Of a DNA stretch of 9,833 nucleotides, positions 1 through 7,353 are shown piece by piece. Where the stretch lies: contig CALGLM010000185.1 of the NCBI GenBank assembly GCA_937930275.1, positions 1 through 9,833 of the forward strand. Direction: 5' to 3'. Position 1 is the first letter of the stretch. Each line of letters begins with the position of its first letter. This DNA comes from an uncultured Ignavibacteria bacterium (GTDB taxonomy: Bacteria > Bacteroidota > Ignavibacteria > Ignavibacteriales > Melioribacteraceae). A program made the translations under genes and the position numbers. The notes under the pieces were generated by a model that did no database searches, was not told where the DNA came from, and was given only the letters and a program-made list of their open reading frames with translations.

Positions 1-1629
1 AAAGAAGAATTTACGTTTAATTTCGATTTTGTTGAAAATAAGAGCGAAGAACCGGAAATTAATAATATAAAACTTGAAGATGAATCGGAAGAAAAGACGG
101 ACTCGTTGGTTGAGCAGTATTTAAAGCAATTTGAAAGTACGGAAAACGAAAATAAAGCAACCGAAGAACATAGTTTAGATAATTTTGAATTAAAATTTGA
201 AGATGACGAAATAATAAAAGCTGAAGGCGAACTTACGGAAAATGATGATTTTGATAAAAATGAATTTCTTAAAAATGAATTTGACGAATTTAATTTAGAA
301 CATCAAAATACGGAAGAAGATTTAAATGTAAACGAATTTAATTTGCAAGAAGAGATTGAGGAAGATATAAATATAAATGAACCGATAGCTGAAGAATTAT
401 CCGCAGATGGACCAATTCCGCCCCAAGATGTTGAAGAATTACGCAAACAAGGTGTAATGAACATTGAACAATTGCAAATGATATTAAAAGCCGCTCAATT
501 GGTCAGTTCTAAAATAAAACTTGATGACGTGCTTCAAAATATCGTTTCGGTAGCAACAAATATAACAAAAGCCGATAGAGGAACATTATATCTGGTTGAT
601 AAGGAAAAAGGGGAAATTTGGAGCAAAGTTGTAATGGGGAACGAATTAAAAGAAATTAGATTAAAAATTGGAGACGGAATTGCCGGTTGGGTTGCAAAAA
701 CCGGCGAAATTGTAAATATAAAAGATGTTCAAAACGATAGTAGATTTAAAGCTTCTTTTGATAAAAGTAGCGGTTACCAAACAAAAACAATGATTTGTTT
801 CCCTATTTGTAATGCCGAAGGCGAAATAATAGGAGTTCATCAACTGCTAAATAGTGCGAACGGCGAGTTTACACAGTTAGACGAAACATTTTTAAATGCT
901 ATTTCTATTCATGCCGCAATTGCTTTGGAAAATGCCGAGCTTGTTGAAAAATTACTGCAATTTGAAAGAATTTCGTCACTTGGTAAAATGGCAAATTTTT
1001 TAATTCAAGATATTAAAAATCCGATATTGATAAGTAAACGATATGCGGAACATTTAAAAACCAAACATTTGCAAGCCGATTCCGATAAAATTGTTGATAT
1101 GATTTTAGAACAATTAAACCAAGTTGCGGATTTAGTGCTTACAACTTCCAATTATTCAGAAAAAAACAAAGTGTTGCGCCAAATAAACACAAATCTAATT
1201 TCGGTGCTTAATGATTATAATTCCAGATTAGAGCAGGTAATTAAAAAGAAAAATTGTAATATCGTAACCAAATTTGATATAGATGTATTAGTGCGTGTTG
1301 ATTTAAAAGAGTTTTTCCAAGCATATCAGCATGTAATTAAAAATGCGGCAGATTCTATGATAGACGGAGGAACGATAACAGTTACCACAAAAAAAGAATC
1401 CGGGTTTGTGAAAATATTTATTGCAGATACGGGAGTCGGTATTCCTGATAATGTTAAAGAAAAAATATTTGACCCGTTTATGTCGTACGGAAAAAAAGAA
1501 GGGACCGGATTAGGACTTTCAATCGCAAAAAAAATAGTGAACGAGCACTCGGGTGATATCACTTTTGAAAGTGTTGTTGACCAAGGCTCCACTTTTATAA
1601 TAAAACTTCCAATTGCACAAGATTTTTAA
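1..1629 (+). CDS. GAF-domain histidine-kinase-like protein, 5'-truncated by window edge; phospho-acceptor His replaced by Gln
   Basis: The frame is open from base 1 to the TAA at 1627-1629, so the true start lies upstream; the TTG at 106 sits inside the acidic stretch and is unlikely to be the start. Counting residues from base 1, about 1-140 are strongly acidic and low in complexity, about 155-315 look like a GAF domain (RGTLYLVD, GDGIAGWVA and IALENAEL stretches), and 321-345 form the dimerisation helix with the kinase X-box. There the usual IAHDIKNP-type sequence reads LIQDIKNP, with Gln336 (CAA, 1006-1008) where the phosphorylated His should be. The ATPase domain (about 430-542) keeps its N-box (HVIKNAADS), G1 (DTGVGIP, Asp476) and G2 (GTGLGLS, 501-507). 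No membrane segment is visible, so it is probably cytosolic. It may bind ATP but cannot autophosphorylate in the normal way; it could be a pseudokinase regulator. miaA2 follows after two bases, suggesting co-transcription. Confidence 0.87.
   Translation, partial: KEEFTFNFDFVENKSEEPEINNIKLEDESEEKTDSLVEQYLKQFESTENENKATEEHSLDNFELKFEDDEIIKAEGELTENDDFDKNEFLKNEFDEFNLEHQNTEEDLNVNEFNLQEEIEEDININEPIAEELSADGPIPPQDVEELRKQGVMNIEQLQMILKAAQLVSSKIKLDDVLQNIVSVATNITKADRGTLYLVDKEKGEIWSKVVMGNELKEIRLKIGDGIAGWVAKTGEIVNIKDVQNDSRFKASFDKSSGYQTKTMICFPICNAEGEIIGVHQLLNSANGEFTQLDETFLNAISIHAAIALENAELVEKLLQFERISSLGKMANFLIQDIKNPILISKRYAEHLKTKHLQADSDKIVDMILEQLNQVADLVLTTSNYSEKNKVLRQINTNLISVLNDYNSRLEQVIKKKNCNIVTKFDIDVLVRVDLKEFFQAYQHVIKNAADSMIDGGTITVTTKKESGFVKIFIADTGVGIPDNVKEKIFDPFMSYGKKEGTGLGLSIAKKIVNEHSGDITFESVVDQGSTFIIKLPIAQDF
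283..378 (+). repeat. tandem degenerate 16-residue acidic repeat within the GAF-kinase N-terminal region
   Basis: Two adjacent in-frame 48-base units (283-330 and 331-378) encode similar peptides, DEFNLEHQNTEEDLNV and NEFNLQEEIEEDININ. They share the identical 13-mer acgaatttaattt at 284-296 and 332-344. Looser copies of the (D/N)-(E/N)-F-x-(L/F) core occur earlier in the same acidic region, for example DNFELKF near 178 and EEFTFNF near the left edge. This looks like a repeat-expanded acidic linker or docking segment. Its function is unknown, and the biased codon and amino-acid composition makes some similarity expected by chance. Confidence 0.5.
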
Positions 1630-1631
1630 TT

Positions 1632-2555
1632 TTGAGCGGATATAATTTAATAGTCGTTTTAGGACCAACCGCAACGGGTAAAACATTGCTGGGGGCAAAA
1701 CTTGCTTATAAGTTTAACGGGGAAATTATTTCTGCCGATAGCCGTCAGGTATATAAATATATGGATTTGGGAACGGGCAAAGACTTAAGCGATTACATTG
1801 TTGACGGGGTTAAAATTCCGTATTATATGATTGATATTTTAGAACCGGATAAAGAATTTGATTTGTACGGATTTAATAATTTATTTTCCGAGTTTTATGC
1901 CAATATTAAAGCTAATAATAAAATACCTTTTTTAGTTGGCGGGTCATTTTTGTATATTGATTCAATAATAAACAATTATGAACTTGTGAAAGCAGATTTT
2001 AACGGTAAGGAATTTGAAAAACTAAACAAGTATAATGAAGAAGAGTTAAAAAAAATACTTTTAAGTGTTTCATCCGGTTTGCATAATAGTACCGATTTAA
2101 CCGATAAAGGAAGAATGATTAAAGCGATAATTGTTGAAAATGCAAAAAAATCGGGGAATATTTTAGCTAAACCAAAAATTAAACCTTTGATTTTAGGTAT
2201 TACATTACCAAACGATATTATAAAAAATAGAATATCCGAACGCCTTAAAAATAGGCTGAGATGCGGGATGATTGAAGAGGTTGGAAATTTAGTGAGTATG
2301 GGAATTACATTGGAAAAACTAATATATTTTGGATTAGAATATAAATATATCGGTTTACATATTGCCGGTAAGTTAAGTTATAACGATATGTTTCAAAAAC
2401 TTAATTCAGCCATTTACGAATTTGCAAGAAAGCAAATAAAATGGTTTAGAAAGATGGAAAGAAACGGAGTAAATATTCATAAAATTATCGGTCCAAATTA
2501 TGAAAAAGCTGTTGAAATAATAAATAAAAATTACTTTTTGAATAATGAAATATAA
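1632..2555 (+). CDS. miaA2: tRNA dimethylallyltransferase, MiaA2-type
   Basis: The 307-residue protein should transfer the dimethylallyl group of DMAPP to N6 of A37 in tRNAs that read codons starting with U, in the cytosol. Visible motifs are the P-loop GPTATGKT (11-18), the substrate-site stretch ISADSRQVY (33-41, with Asp36 and Gln39), the MDLGTGK block (44-50), IDILEP (67-72), VGGSFLY (102-108) and the C-terminal FARKQIKWFRKME stretch. GTGKDLSDY, LHNSTD and YFGLEYKY match my memory of the second MiaA paralogue of Bacteroides rather than E. coli-type MiaA; the tRNA-gripping insertion also looks shorter. Ser105 stands where most MiaA proteins have Thr. The TTG at 1632 is the only usable start: the frame has a stop at 1578-1580 and no ATG, GTG or TTG between, and it puts the P-loop at the normal distance from the N-terminus. 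It begins two bases after the kinase stop and overlaps the next gene by 11 bases. Whether MiaA2 proteins modify the same tRNAs as MiaA is inference. Confidence 0.9.
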   Translation: MSGYNLIVVLGPTATGKTLLGAKLAYKFNGEIISADSRQVYKYMDLGTGKDLSDYIVDGVKIPYYMIDILEPDKEFDLYGFNNLFSEFYANIKANNKIPFLVGGSFLYIDSIINNYELVKADFNGKEFEKLNKYNEEELKKILLSVSSGLHNSTDLTDKGRMIKAIIVENAKKSGNILAKPKIKPLILGITLPNDIIKNRISERLKNRLRCGMIEEVGNLVSMGITLEKLIYFGLEYKYIGLHIAGKLSYNDMFQKLNSAIYEFARKQIKWFRKMERNGVNIHKIIGPNYEKAVEIINKNYFLNNEI

Positions 2556-3828
2556 TTTACCTAAGGAAGTTGAAGGCTATTTAAGCAAATTTGAATTTAA
2601 GAAATACGAATTATATGCTCCCCTTAACAAAACATTTAATAATATTATTGTTATTCCCGCAATTGCGGAATTTGAGAATATAAAAAATTTAATTAACTCG
2701 CTGCACAAAAATTCAGACTGTTGTTTTGATAATACCCTTGTACTATTTGTAGTAAATAATTTAAAATCAGCCGAATTGAATACTAAAGATGAAAATTTAA
2801 AGACCGTTCAATTTTTAAAGACTATAATAGAAAAAAACACAATAGGGTTAACAATTAATTTTGTTGATGCATGTACCGTAGGGAACGAATTACCGGAAAA
2901 GGACGGGGGAGTAGGATTAGCGAGAAAAATAGGGATGGACATAGCACTAAGATATTTTGATTATTCCCATAATACACTGCTTGTGTGTTTGGATTCCGAT
3001 TGTTTGGTCTCCGAAAATTATTTTACTGTATTAAACAATTATCGCAGCAAAGGAATTGCTGCAGGATATGTTCCTTTTATACACAGATTTACCGAAAACG
3101 AAGAAGAAAACTATGCAATAATTTGTTACGATCTGTTTTTACATTATTATGTTGCAGGGCTAAAATATTCGCAATCACCATATGCTTTTCATACTATTGG
3201 AAGTACAATGGTTTGTTCTGCGGGGGCTTACTGTAAAATACAGGGGATGAATAAACGACTGGCCGCAGAAGATTTTTATTTTATGGAAAAATTAGCAAAA
3301 CTTTACCCCATTACCGTATTAAAAGAAGGAACAGTATTTCCTTTAGGAAGGAGTTCATGGCGTGTTCCTTTTGGTACCGGACAACGGGTTGCAAGATACT
3401 TAACCAAAATACAAGACGAGTATATTTTATATAATACTATGATTTTTGAAATACTAAATAAATGGAATGATATGTTTTTTTATAAAGACGTATTAAGTTC
3501 AAAAGAATATTTGGAATTTGCTTTTAATACCGAAAATAAACTTTATGATTTTTTGGTGTTAAATAATTTTAAAGAATCTTGGGATAAAATATTATCATCT
3601 TCAAATAATAGCTTGCAAATTTATAAACAAAAAAAATTTTGGTTTGACGGATTTAGAACTTTAAAGCTTGTGCATTATTTAAGGGATAACGGTTATCCTA
3701 ATTTGAAAATGATTGATGCTCTAAATAATTTTAACAAATTAATAGGTGTTAATTATAGCAATAATTTTATTACAAAAAACGAACAATTAAAATACCTTGA
3801 ATTACTAAAAGAATATATTACAAGTTAG
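2545..3828 (+). CDS. family-2-like glycosyltransferase (GT-A fold), acceptor unknown
   Basis: The 427-residue protein has no signal peptide or membrane segment and is probably cytosolic or loosely membrane-bound. It opens its nucleotide-binding fold with IIVIPAIAEFENI (34-46), as in family-2 glycosyltransferases. It carries a DxD-type metal/nucleotide-sugar motif, Asp150-Ser-Asp152 in CLDSDC, and has GGVGLARKIGMD at about 121-132. A GSTMVCSAGAY stretch is followed by AAEDFYF with Glu242-Asp243, the usual place of the acceptor-side acidic pair. A helical extension of about 170 residues follows, with FGTGQRVARY and WFDGFRTLKLVHYLRD stretches that look conserved. The ATG at 2545 overlaps the miaA2 stop in another frame, implying translational coupling. 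The sugar donor and acceptor cannot be told. The gene lies upstream of a cell-wall gene, so an envelope glycan is possible, but that is context only. Confidence 0.8.
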   Translation: MKYNLPKEVEGYLSKFEFKKYELYAPLNKTFNNIIVIPAIAEFENIKNLINSLHKNSDCCFDNTLVLFVVNNLKSAELNTKDENLKTVQFLKTIIEKNTIGLTINFVDACTVGNELPEKDGGVGLARKIGMDIALRYFDYSHNTLLVCLDSDCLVSENYFTVLNNYRSKGIAAGYVPFIHRFTENEEENYAIICYDLFLHYYVAGLKYSQSPYAFHTIGSTMVCSAGAYCKIQGMNKRLAAEDFYFMEKLAKLYPITVLKEGTVFPLGRSSWRVPFGTGQRVARYLTKIQDEYILYNTMIFEILNKWNDMFFYKDVLSSKEYLEFAFNTENKLYDFLVLNNFKESWDKILSSSNNSLQIYKQKKFWFDGFRTLKLVHYLRDNGYPNLKMIDALNNFNKLIGVNYSNNFITKNEQLKYLELLKEYITS

Positions 3829-3871
3829 TATTATTTTTATTATTTTGTTGTAACATTTTATAGAATTCTTT

Positions 3872-6800
3872 ATGTCTTTAAGTAAATCCGAAATACTATT
3901 ATTTGAAAACCTTCCGGGTAATTTGTGGGGATATAATACTACTTTAGGTAAAATAATTTTTATAAGTAAAAAGTTAAGAGAACTTCTTATAGTTAATGAT
4001 ATAAGCGAAATAAACTATAGAAATACTATTGAGGTTATATTTAAGCAAGGCGATGATAAATATATTGCAAGGTGTAATAAAGCAAAAGGGGGAAATTTTG
4101 TTGCGGAAGTTTCCAAAAATGTGGTGGTTGTTGAAGGTGAAGAAATATGGCTTGAAAGTTTTGAACCGGTACACGAATCAATTAATATGTTTAAATTTGC
4201 AATGGAATCGCTATCCGAAGCTGCTTTTATTGCAGATAAGAAAGGAATAATAATTTGGTGTAACATTGCATATACCGATTTAACGGGATATTTACCCGAA
4301 GAAGTATTGGGAAAAGATTGCAAAATGTTTTTGGGAAAAGAGGTTTTTTCTAAAGCGGAATACGATGAAGTGTGGAAACTGCTTGAAGTGGGGAATATAT
4401 GGAGAAGCGAATATCAAAATATAAAAAAAGACGGAACTAAGTATTTTGAGTATCAGGTTGTTACACCTATTTTTGAAGAAGAATCTGCCCCTTCGTATTT
4501 TTTGGCAATTAAAACAGATATTACCGAACGAGTAAATTATGAAGACGAAAAAAATAATTTATTGTTAAAATTACAAATTTCAAAAGGAATAGCCGAAACT
4601 AATTTATTTGAAAAAAATGAAATTGTTGCAAAATTAGAAAAAAGCGAAAAGAAGCTTCTTAAACTATTTGAAGCTATGCAAGATTTAATTTTACTTATTA
4701 ATACCGAAGGTACTATTGTGGAGTATCATACCCCCGGTATGTTGCTTAAAATAAAAGAATTAATCGGCTATAATTATAAAGATGTTTTACCTGCTAATAT
4801 GGTAAAAAACATTTCTACGGCACTTGATGAACTTGTTGAAGGAAAAGACAATGTAGAGTTTGAATTTGTTTTAACGGAAGGAAACGTAACAGAGTGGTAT
4901 TTATCCAGAGCCAACTTAATTAAAAATTTTGATGACGGAAAAGATACTTGTTTATTTGTTATAAGTAATATTACCGAAAGAAAAAAAGCTGAATGCGATA
5001 TAAGAAAAATTACGTTTGAGTATGAAAAAGTTTTTAACGGAACACAATCCGCACTTTTTTTAATTGAAGTTACTGACGGGAACGAATTTAGATATATAAG
5101 AAATAATTATACTCATCAAAAATTGACGGGTTTAAGTTTAGATTTTTTACAAGGGAAATCTGCTCATAATATATTTGACGAGAACACCGCAAATAAGATT
5201 GAAGAAAATTATAAAAATTGCGTTAAAGAAGGGAAAAGCATCACTTACGAGGAAACATTAAATTTGCCTGCGGGCAAAAATACGTGGATTACTACTTTAA
5301 CTCCCATTTACGAATACGGTATTATAAAATTTATTGTTGGTTCGTCAATAGATATAAGCGAAAAACGTGTTATTGAAAAAAACTTAATAGAAAGCGAAAG
5401 CCGACTAAGACAGATTATAGATTTAGTTCCTCATTTTATTTTTGCAAAAGATATAACGGGAAATTATCTGTTAGTTAATAAAGCACTTGCCGAATCGCTG
5501 GGTACAACATCGCAAAACATGATATCCAAAAAGGAAAAGGACTTTTATGCAGATTACAAACAAGTGCTTAAAAATTTGGAAGATGATGCAGACGTAATTA
5601 TTAATAATATAAGAAAACATAATCCCGAAGAAATATTTATTCGTAAAGACGGCGTAAAGCGGTATATGCAAACCACTAAAATACCGTTCCGATTTTCTGA
5701 AGGAAGTCGTCCGGCATTGTTGGGGGTATCGGTCGATATAACAGATTTAAAGTTAACGGAACTATCGCTTATTGAAAGCACTACTAAACTTCAAACTGCA
5801 TTAACTCAATTGGAATGGACAAACGATCAATTGCGGATTGCGAAAGAATCGGCTGAAATTGCTAATAGAACAAAGAGCGAATTTTTAGCAAACATGAGTC
5901 ACGAAATTAGAACTCCGATGAATGCAATTTTGGGCTTTGCAGAAATATTATTAAATACTTCAAAAGACAATATATCTAAAAATTATATCAATAATATATT
6001 GTCATCCGGTAAAACGCTACTCGGTTTAATAAACGATTTATTGGATTTATCTAAAATAGAATCCGGAAACCTTACGCTTAATTATGAACCTCTTGATTTT
6101 ACGGAGGTTTTTAATGAACTATTTATGATGTTTATGGAAAAGGCATCATCAAAAAAAATAGATTTTATTTTTGATATAGATGACAATTTGCCTAAAGGAA
6201 TTGAAATGGATGAAATTAGAATTAGGCAAATTTTAATAAATTTAATAAATAATGCTATTAAATTTACCGAAACGGGATATGTAAAGGTTATTGCCAGAGG
6301 CGAGTACGCAGAAGGAACGACTGAAAATATTAAACTGATAGTTGATGTTGAAGATACCGGAATAGGTATTGAAGAAGGAGAACTTTCGGAAATTTTTGAT
6401 AGTTTTAGACAATCAAAACGATTAATTACCAAGCACTACGGCGGAACAGGTTTGGGATTGACTATTACAAAAAGATTAACGGAGATGATGGGGGGTGAAA
6501 TATCCGTTAAAAGCAGGCTTAAAAAAGGAAGTACTTTTACCGTTACATTTCCAAATTTAAAGGTCTCACAAGAAAACGTAGTCAAATCATCGGGAAAATT
6601 CGAGTGGTCTAAAATTGATGTTGAGTTTATAGACGGTAAATTGCTTGTAATTGATGACATTATAAAGAACATTGAAATAGTACAAGGTTATTTAGCACCT
6701 TATAATATAAGTGTTGAAGGGGCACTAACCGCAAAAGAAGGGATAAAAATTGCACGAGAAAATGAACCGCACTTAATACTAATGGATTTAAGAATGCCTG

Positions 6801-7339
6801 ATATGGACGGCTATGAAGCACTAAGCGTACTTAAACAAGATCCTAAAACAAAACATATACCCGTTGTAGCATTTACTGCTTCGGCAATGATAAAAGAAAT
6901 TGGCGGATTAAGAGATAGATTTGAAGGATTTTTGATGAAACCGATACAAAACGATATTTTAGTCGATTTTTTAATCAGGTTTATACCCCATAAAGTATCG
7001 GAAGATTTTCCGCAATCGGTTGCTGACGAGTTTATTAGAAAAGATTATTTTAAAGTTAATAAAGCAGATTTTGAAGTTAATAAACAAAAGATTATATTAT
7101 TCGATCATAAATTTTCGCAAAAGTTTATTGAGCTTAACGAATATTTAATGTTGGATGACGTGAACGATTTAATAAATTCGGTTAAAGAGTTTAACGAGCA
7201 TTACAGGTTTGAAATTTTTAACGAGTTTATTAGTAAGCTGGAAGAAAGCTACGCGAGCTTTGATATAGAAAACGTTCAAAAATTAATTGCCGAATACAGC
7301 AAGTTTATATTGCTTATAAAACACGAATTTGATTTTTAG
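3872..7339 (+). CDS. soluble multi-PAS hybrid histidine kinase with C-terminal receiver
   Basis: This 1155-residue protein has no transmembrane segment and should sense a cytosolic signal. Residues 1-100 are a poorly recognisable, perhaps PAS-like region. PAS domains follow at about 104-222, 264-375, 383-505 and 510-630, most ending in a DITE-like S-box tail. After a helical linker comes HisKA with FLANMSHEIRTPM (His677, codon 5900-5902), then HATPase at about 775-900 with INLINNAIKF, DTGIGIEE and GGTGLGLTITKRL. A receiver spans about 922-1038 with VIDD, the phospho-acceptor Asp972 (MDLRMPDMDG), FTAS and the MKPI lysine. The last 110 or so residues are helical and resemble the tail found on similar hybrid kinases, without an HPt HxLKG motif. 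All catalytic residues look intact. PAS1 has a cysteine (Cys150) at a position recalling LOV domains. The ATG at 3872 has no Shine-Dalgarno site. The next gene starts 14 bases downstream and is a plausible relay partner. Confidence 0.93.
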   Translation: MSLSKSEILLFENLPGNLWGYNTTLGKIIFISKKLRELLIVNDISEINYRNTIEVIFKQGDDKYIARCNKAKGGNFVAEVSKNVVVVEGEEIWLESFEPVHESINMFKFAMESLSEAAFIADKKGIIIWCNIAYTDLTGYLPEEVLGKDCKMFLGKEVFSKAEYDEVWKLLEVGNIWRSEYQNIKKDGTKYFEYQVVTPIFEEESAPSYFLAIKTDITERVNYEDEKNNLLLKLQISKGIAETNLFEKNEIVAKLEKSEKKLLKLFEAMQDLILLINTEGTIVEYHTPGMLLKIKELIGYNYKDVLPANMVKNISTALDELVEGKDNVEFEFVLTEGNVTEWYLSRANLIKNFDDGKDTCLFVISNITERKKAECDIRKITFEYEKVFNGTQSALFLIEVTDGNEFRYIRNNYTHQKLTGLSLDFLQGKSAHNIFDENTANKIEENYKNCVKEGKSITYEETLNLPAGKNTWITTLTPIYEYGIIKFIVGSSIDISEKRVIEKNLIESESRLRQIIDLVPHFIFAKDITGNYLLVNKALAESLGTTSQNMISKKEKDFYADYKQVLKNLEDDADVIINNIRKHNPEEIFIRKDGVKRYMQTTKIPFRFSEGSRPALLGVSVDITDLKLTELSLIESTTKLQTALTQLEWTNDQLRIAKESAEIANRTKSEFLANMSHEIRTPMNAILGFAEILLNTSKDNISKNYINNILSSGKTLLGLINDLLDLSKIESGNLTLNYEPLDFTEVFNELFMMFMEKASSKKIDFIFDIDDNLPKGIEMDEIRIRQILINLINNAIKFTETGYVKVIARGEYAEGTTENIKLIVDVEDTGIGIEEGELSEIFDSFRQSKRLITKHYGGTGLGLTITKRLTEMMGGEISVKSRLKKGSTFTVTFPNLKVSQENVVKSSGKFEWSKIDVEFIDGKLLVIDDIIKNIEIVQGYLAPYNISVEGALTAKEGIKIARENEPHLILMDLRMPDMDGYEALSVLKQDPKTKHIPVVAFTASAMIKEIGGLRDRFEGFLMKPIQNDILVDFLIRFIPHKVSEDFPQSVADEFIRKDYFKVNKADFEVNKQKIILFDHKFSQKFIELNEYLMLDDVNDLINSVKEFNEHYRFEIFNEFISKLEESYASFDIENVQKLIAEYSKFILLIKHEFDF

Positions 7340-7353
7340 AAAGGCTGAATAAA
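7338..7353 (+). promoter_or_regulatory. possible ribosome binding site for the receiver-kinase
   Basis: The bases AGAAAGG at 7338-7344 overlap the stop codon of the hybrid kinase and lie nine bases before the TTG at 7354. They resemble a weak Shine-Dalgarno sequence and support this TTG as start. Other genes in the window lack such a site, so a chance match is possible. Confidence 0.35.

Noticed and set aside
106..108. TTG as start of the GAF-kinase gene
   Set aside because: The frame is open upstream to base 1 and encodes the same acidic composition, so the TTG is most likely an internal leucine codon.
2985..3236. Second plus-strand open frame inside the glycosyltransferase gene
   Set aside because: It overlaps the DxD and following core of the glycosyltransferase in another frame and resembles no protein; a shadow frame.
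3829..3871. Promoter in the 43-base T-rich gap before the hybrid kinase
   Set aside because: TATAGA at 3859-3864 is only seven bases before the ATG, has no -35 element at a usable distance, and no Bacteroidota-type TAnnTTTG box is present.
6082..6672. Two minus-strand open frames opposite the kinase core of the hybrid kinase
   Set aside because: They mirror conserved HATPase coding sequence and show serine/isoleucine-rich antisense composition, with no motif of their own.
7030..7336. HPt domain at the C-terminus of the hybrid kinase
   Set aside because: The tail is helical, but no histidine lies in an HxLKG-type motif, so phosphotransfer through it is not supported.
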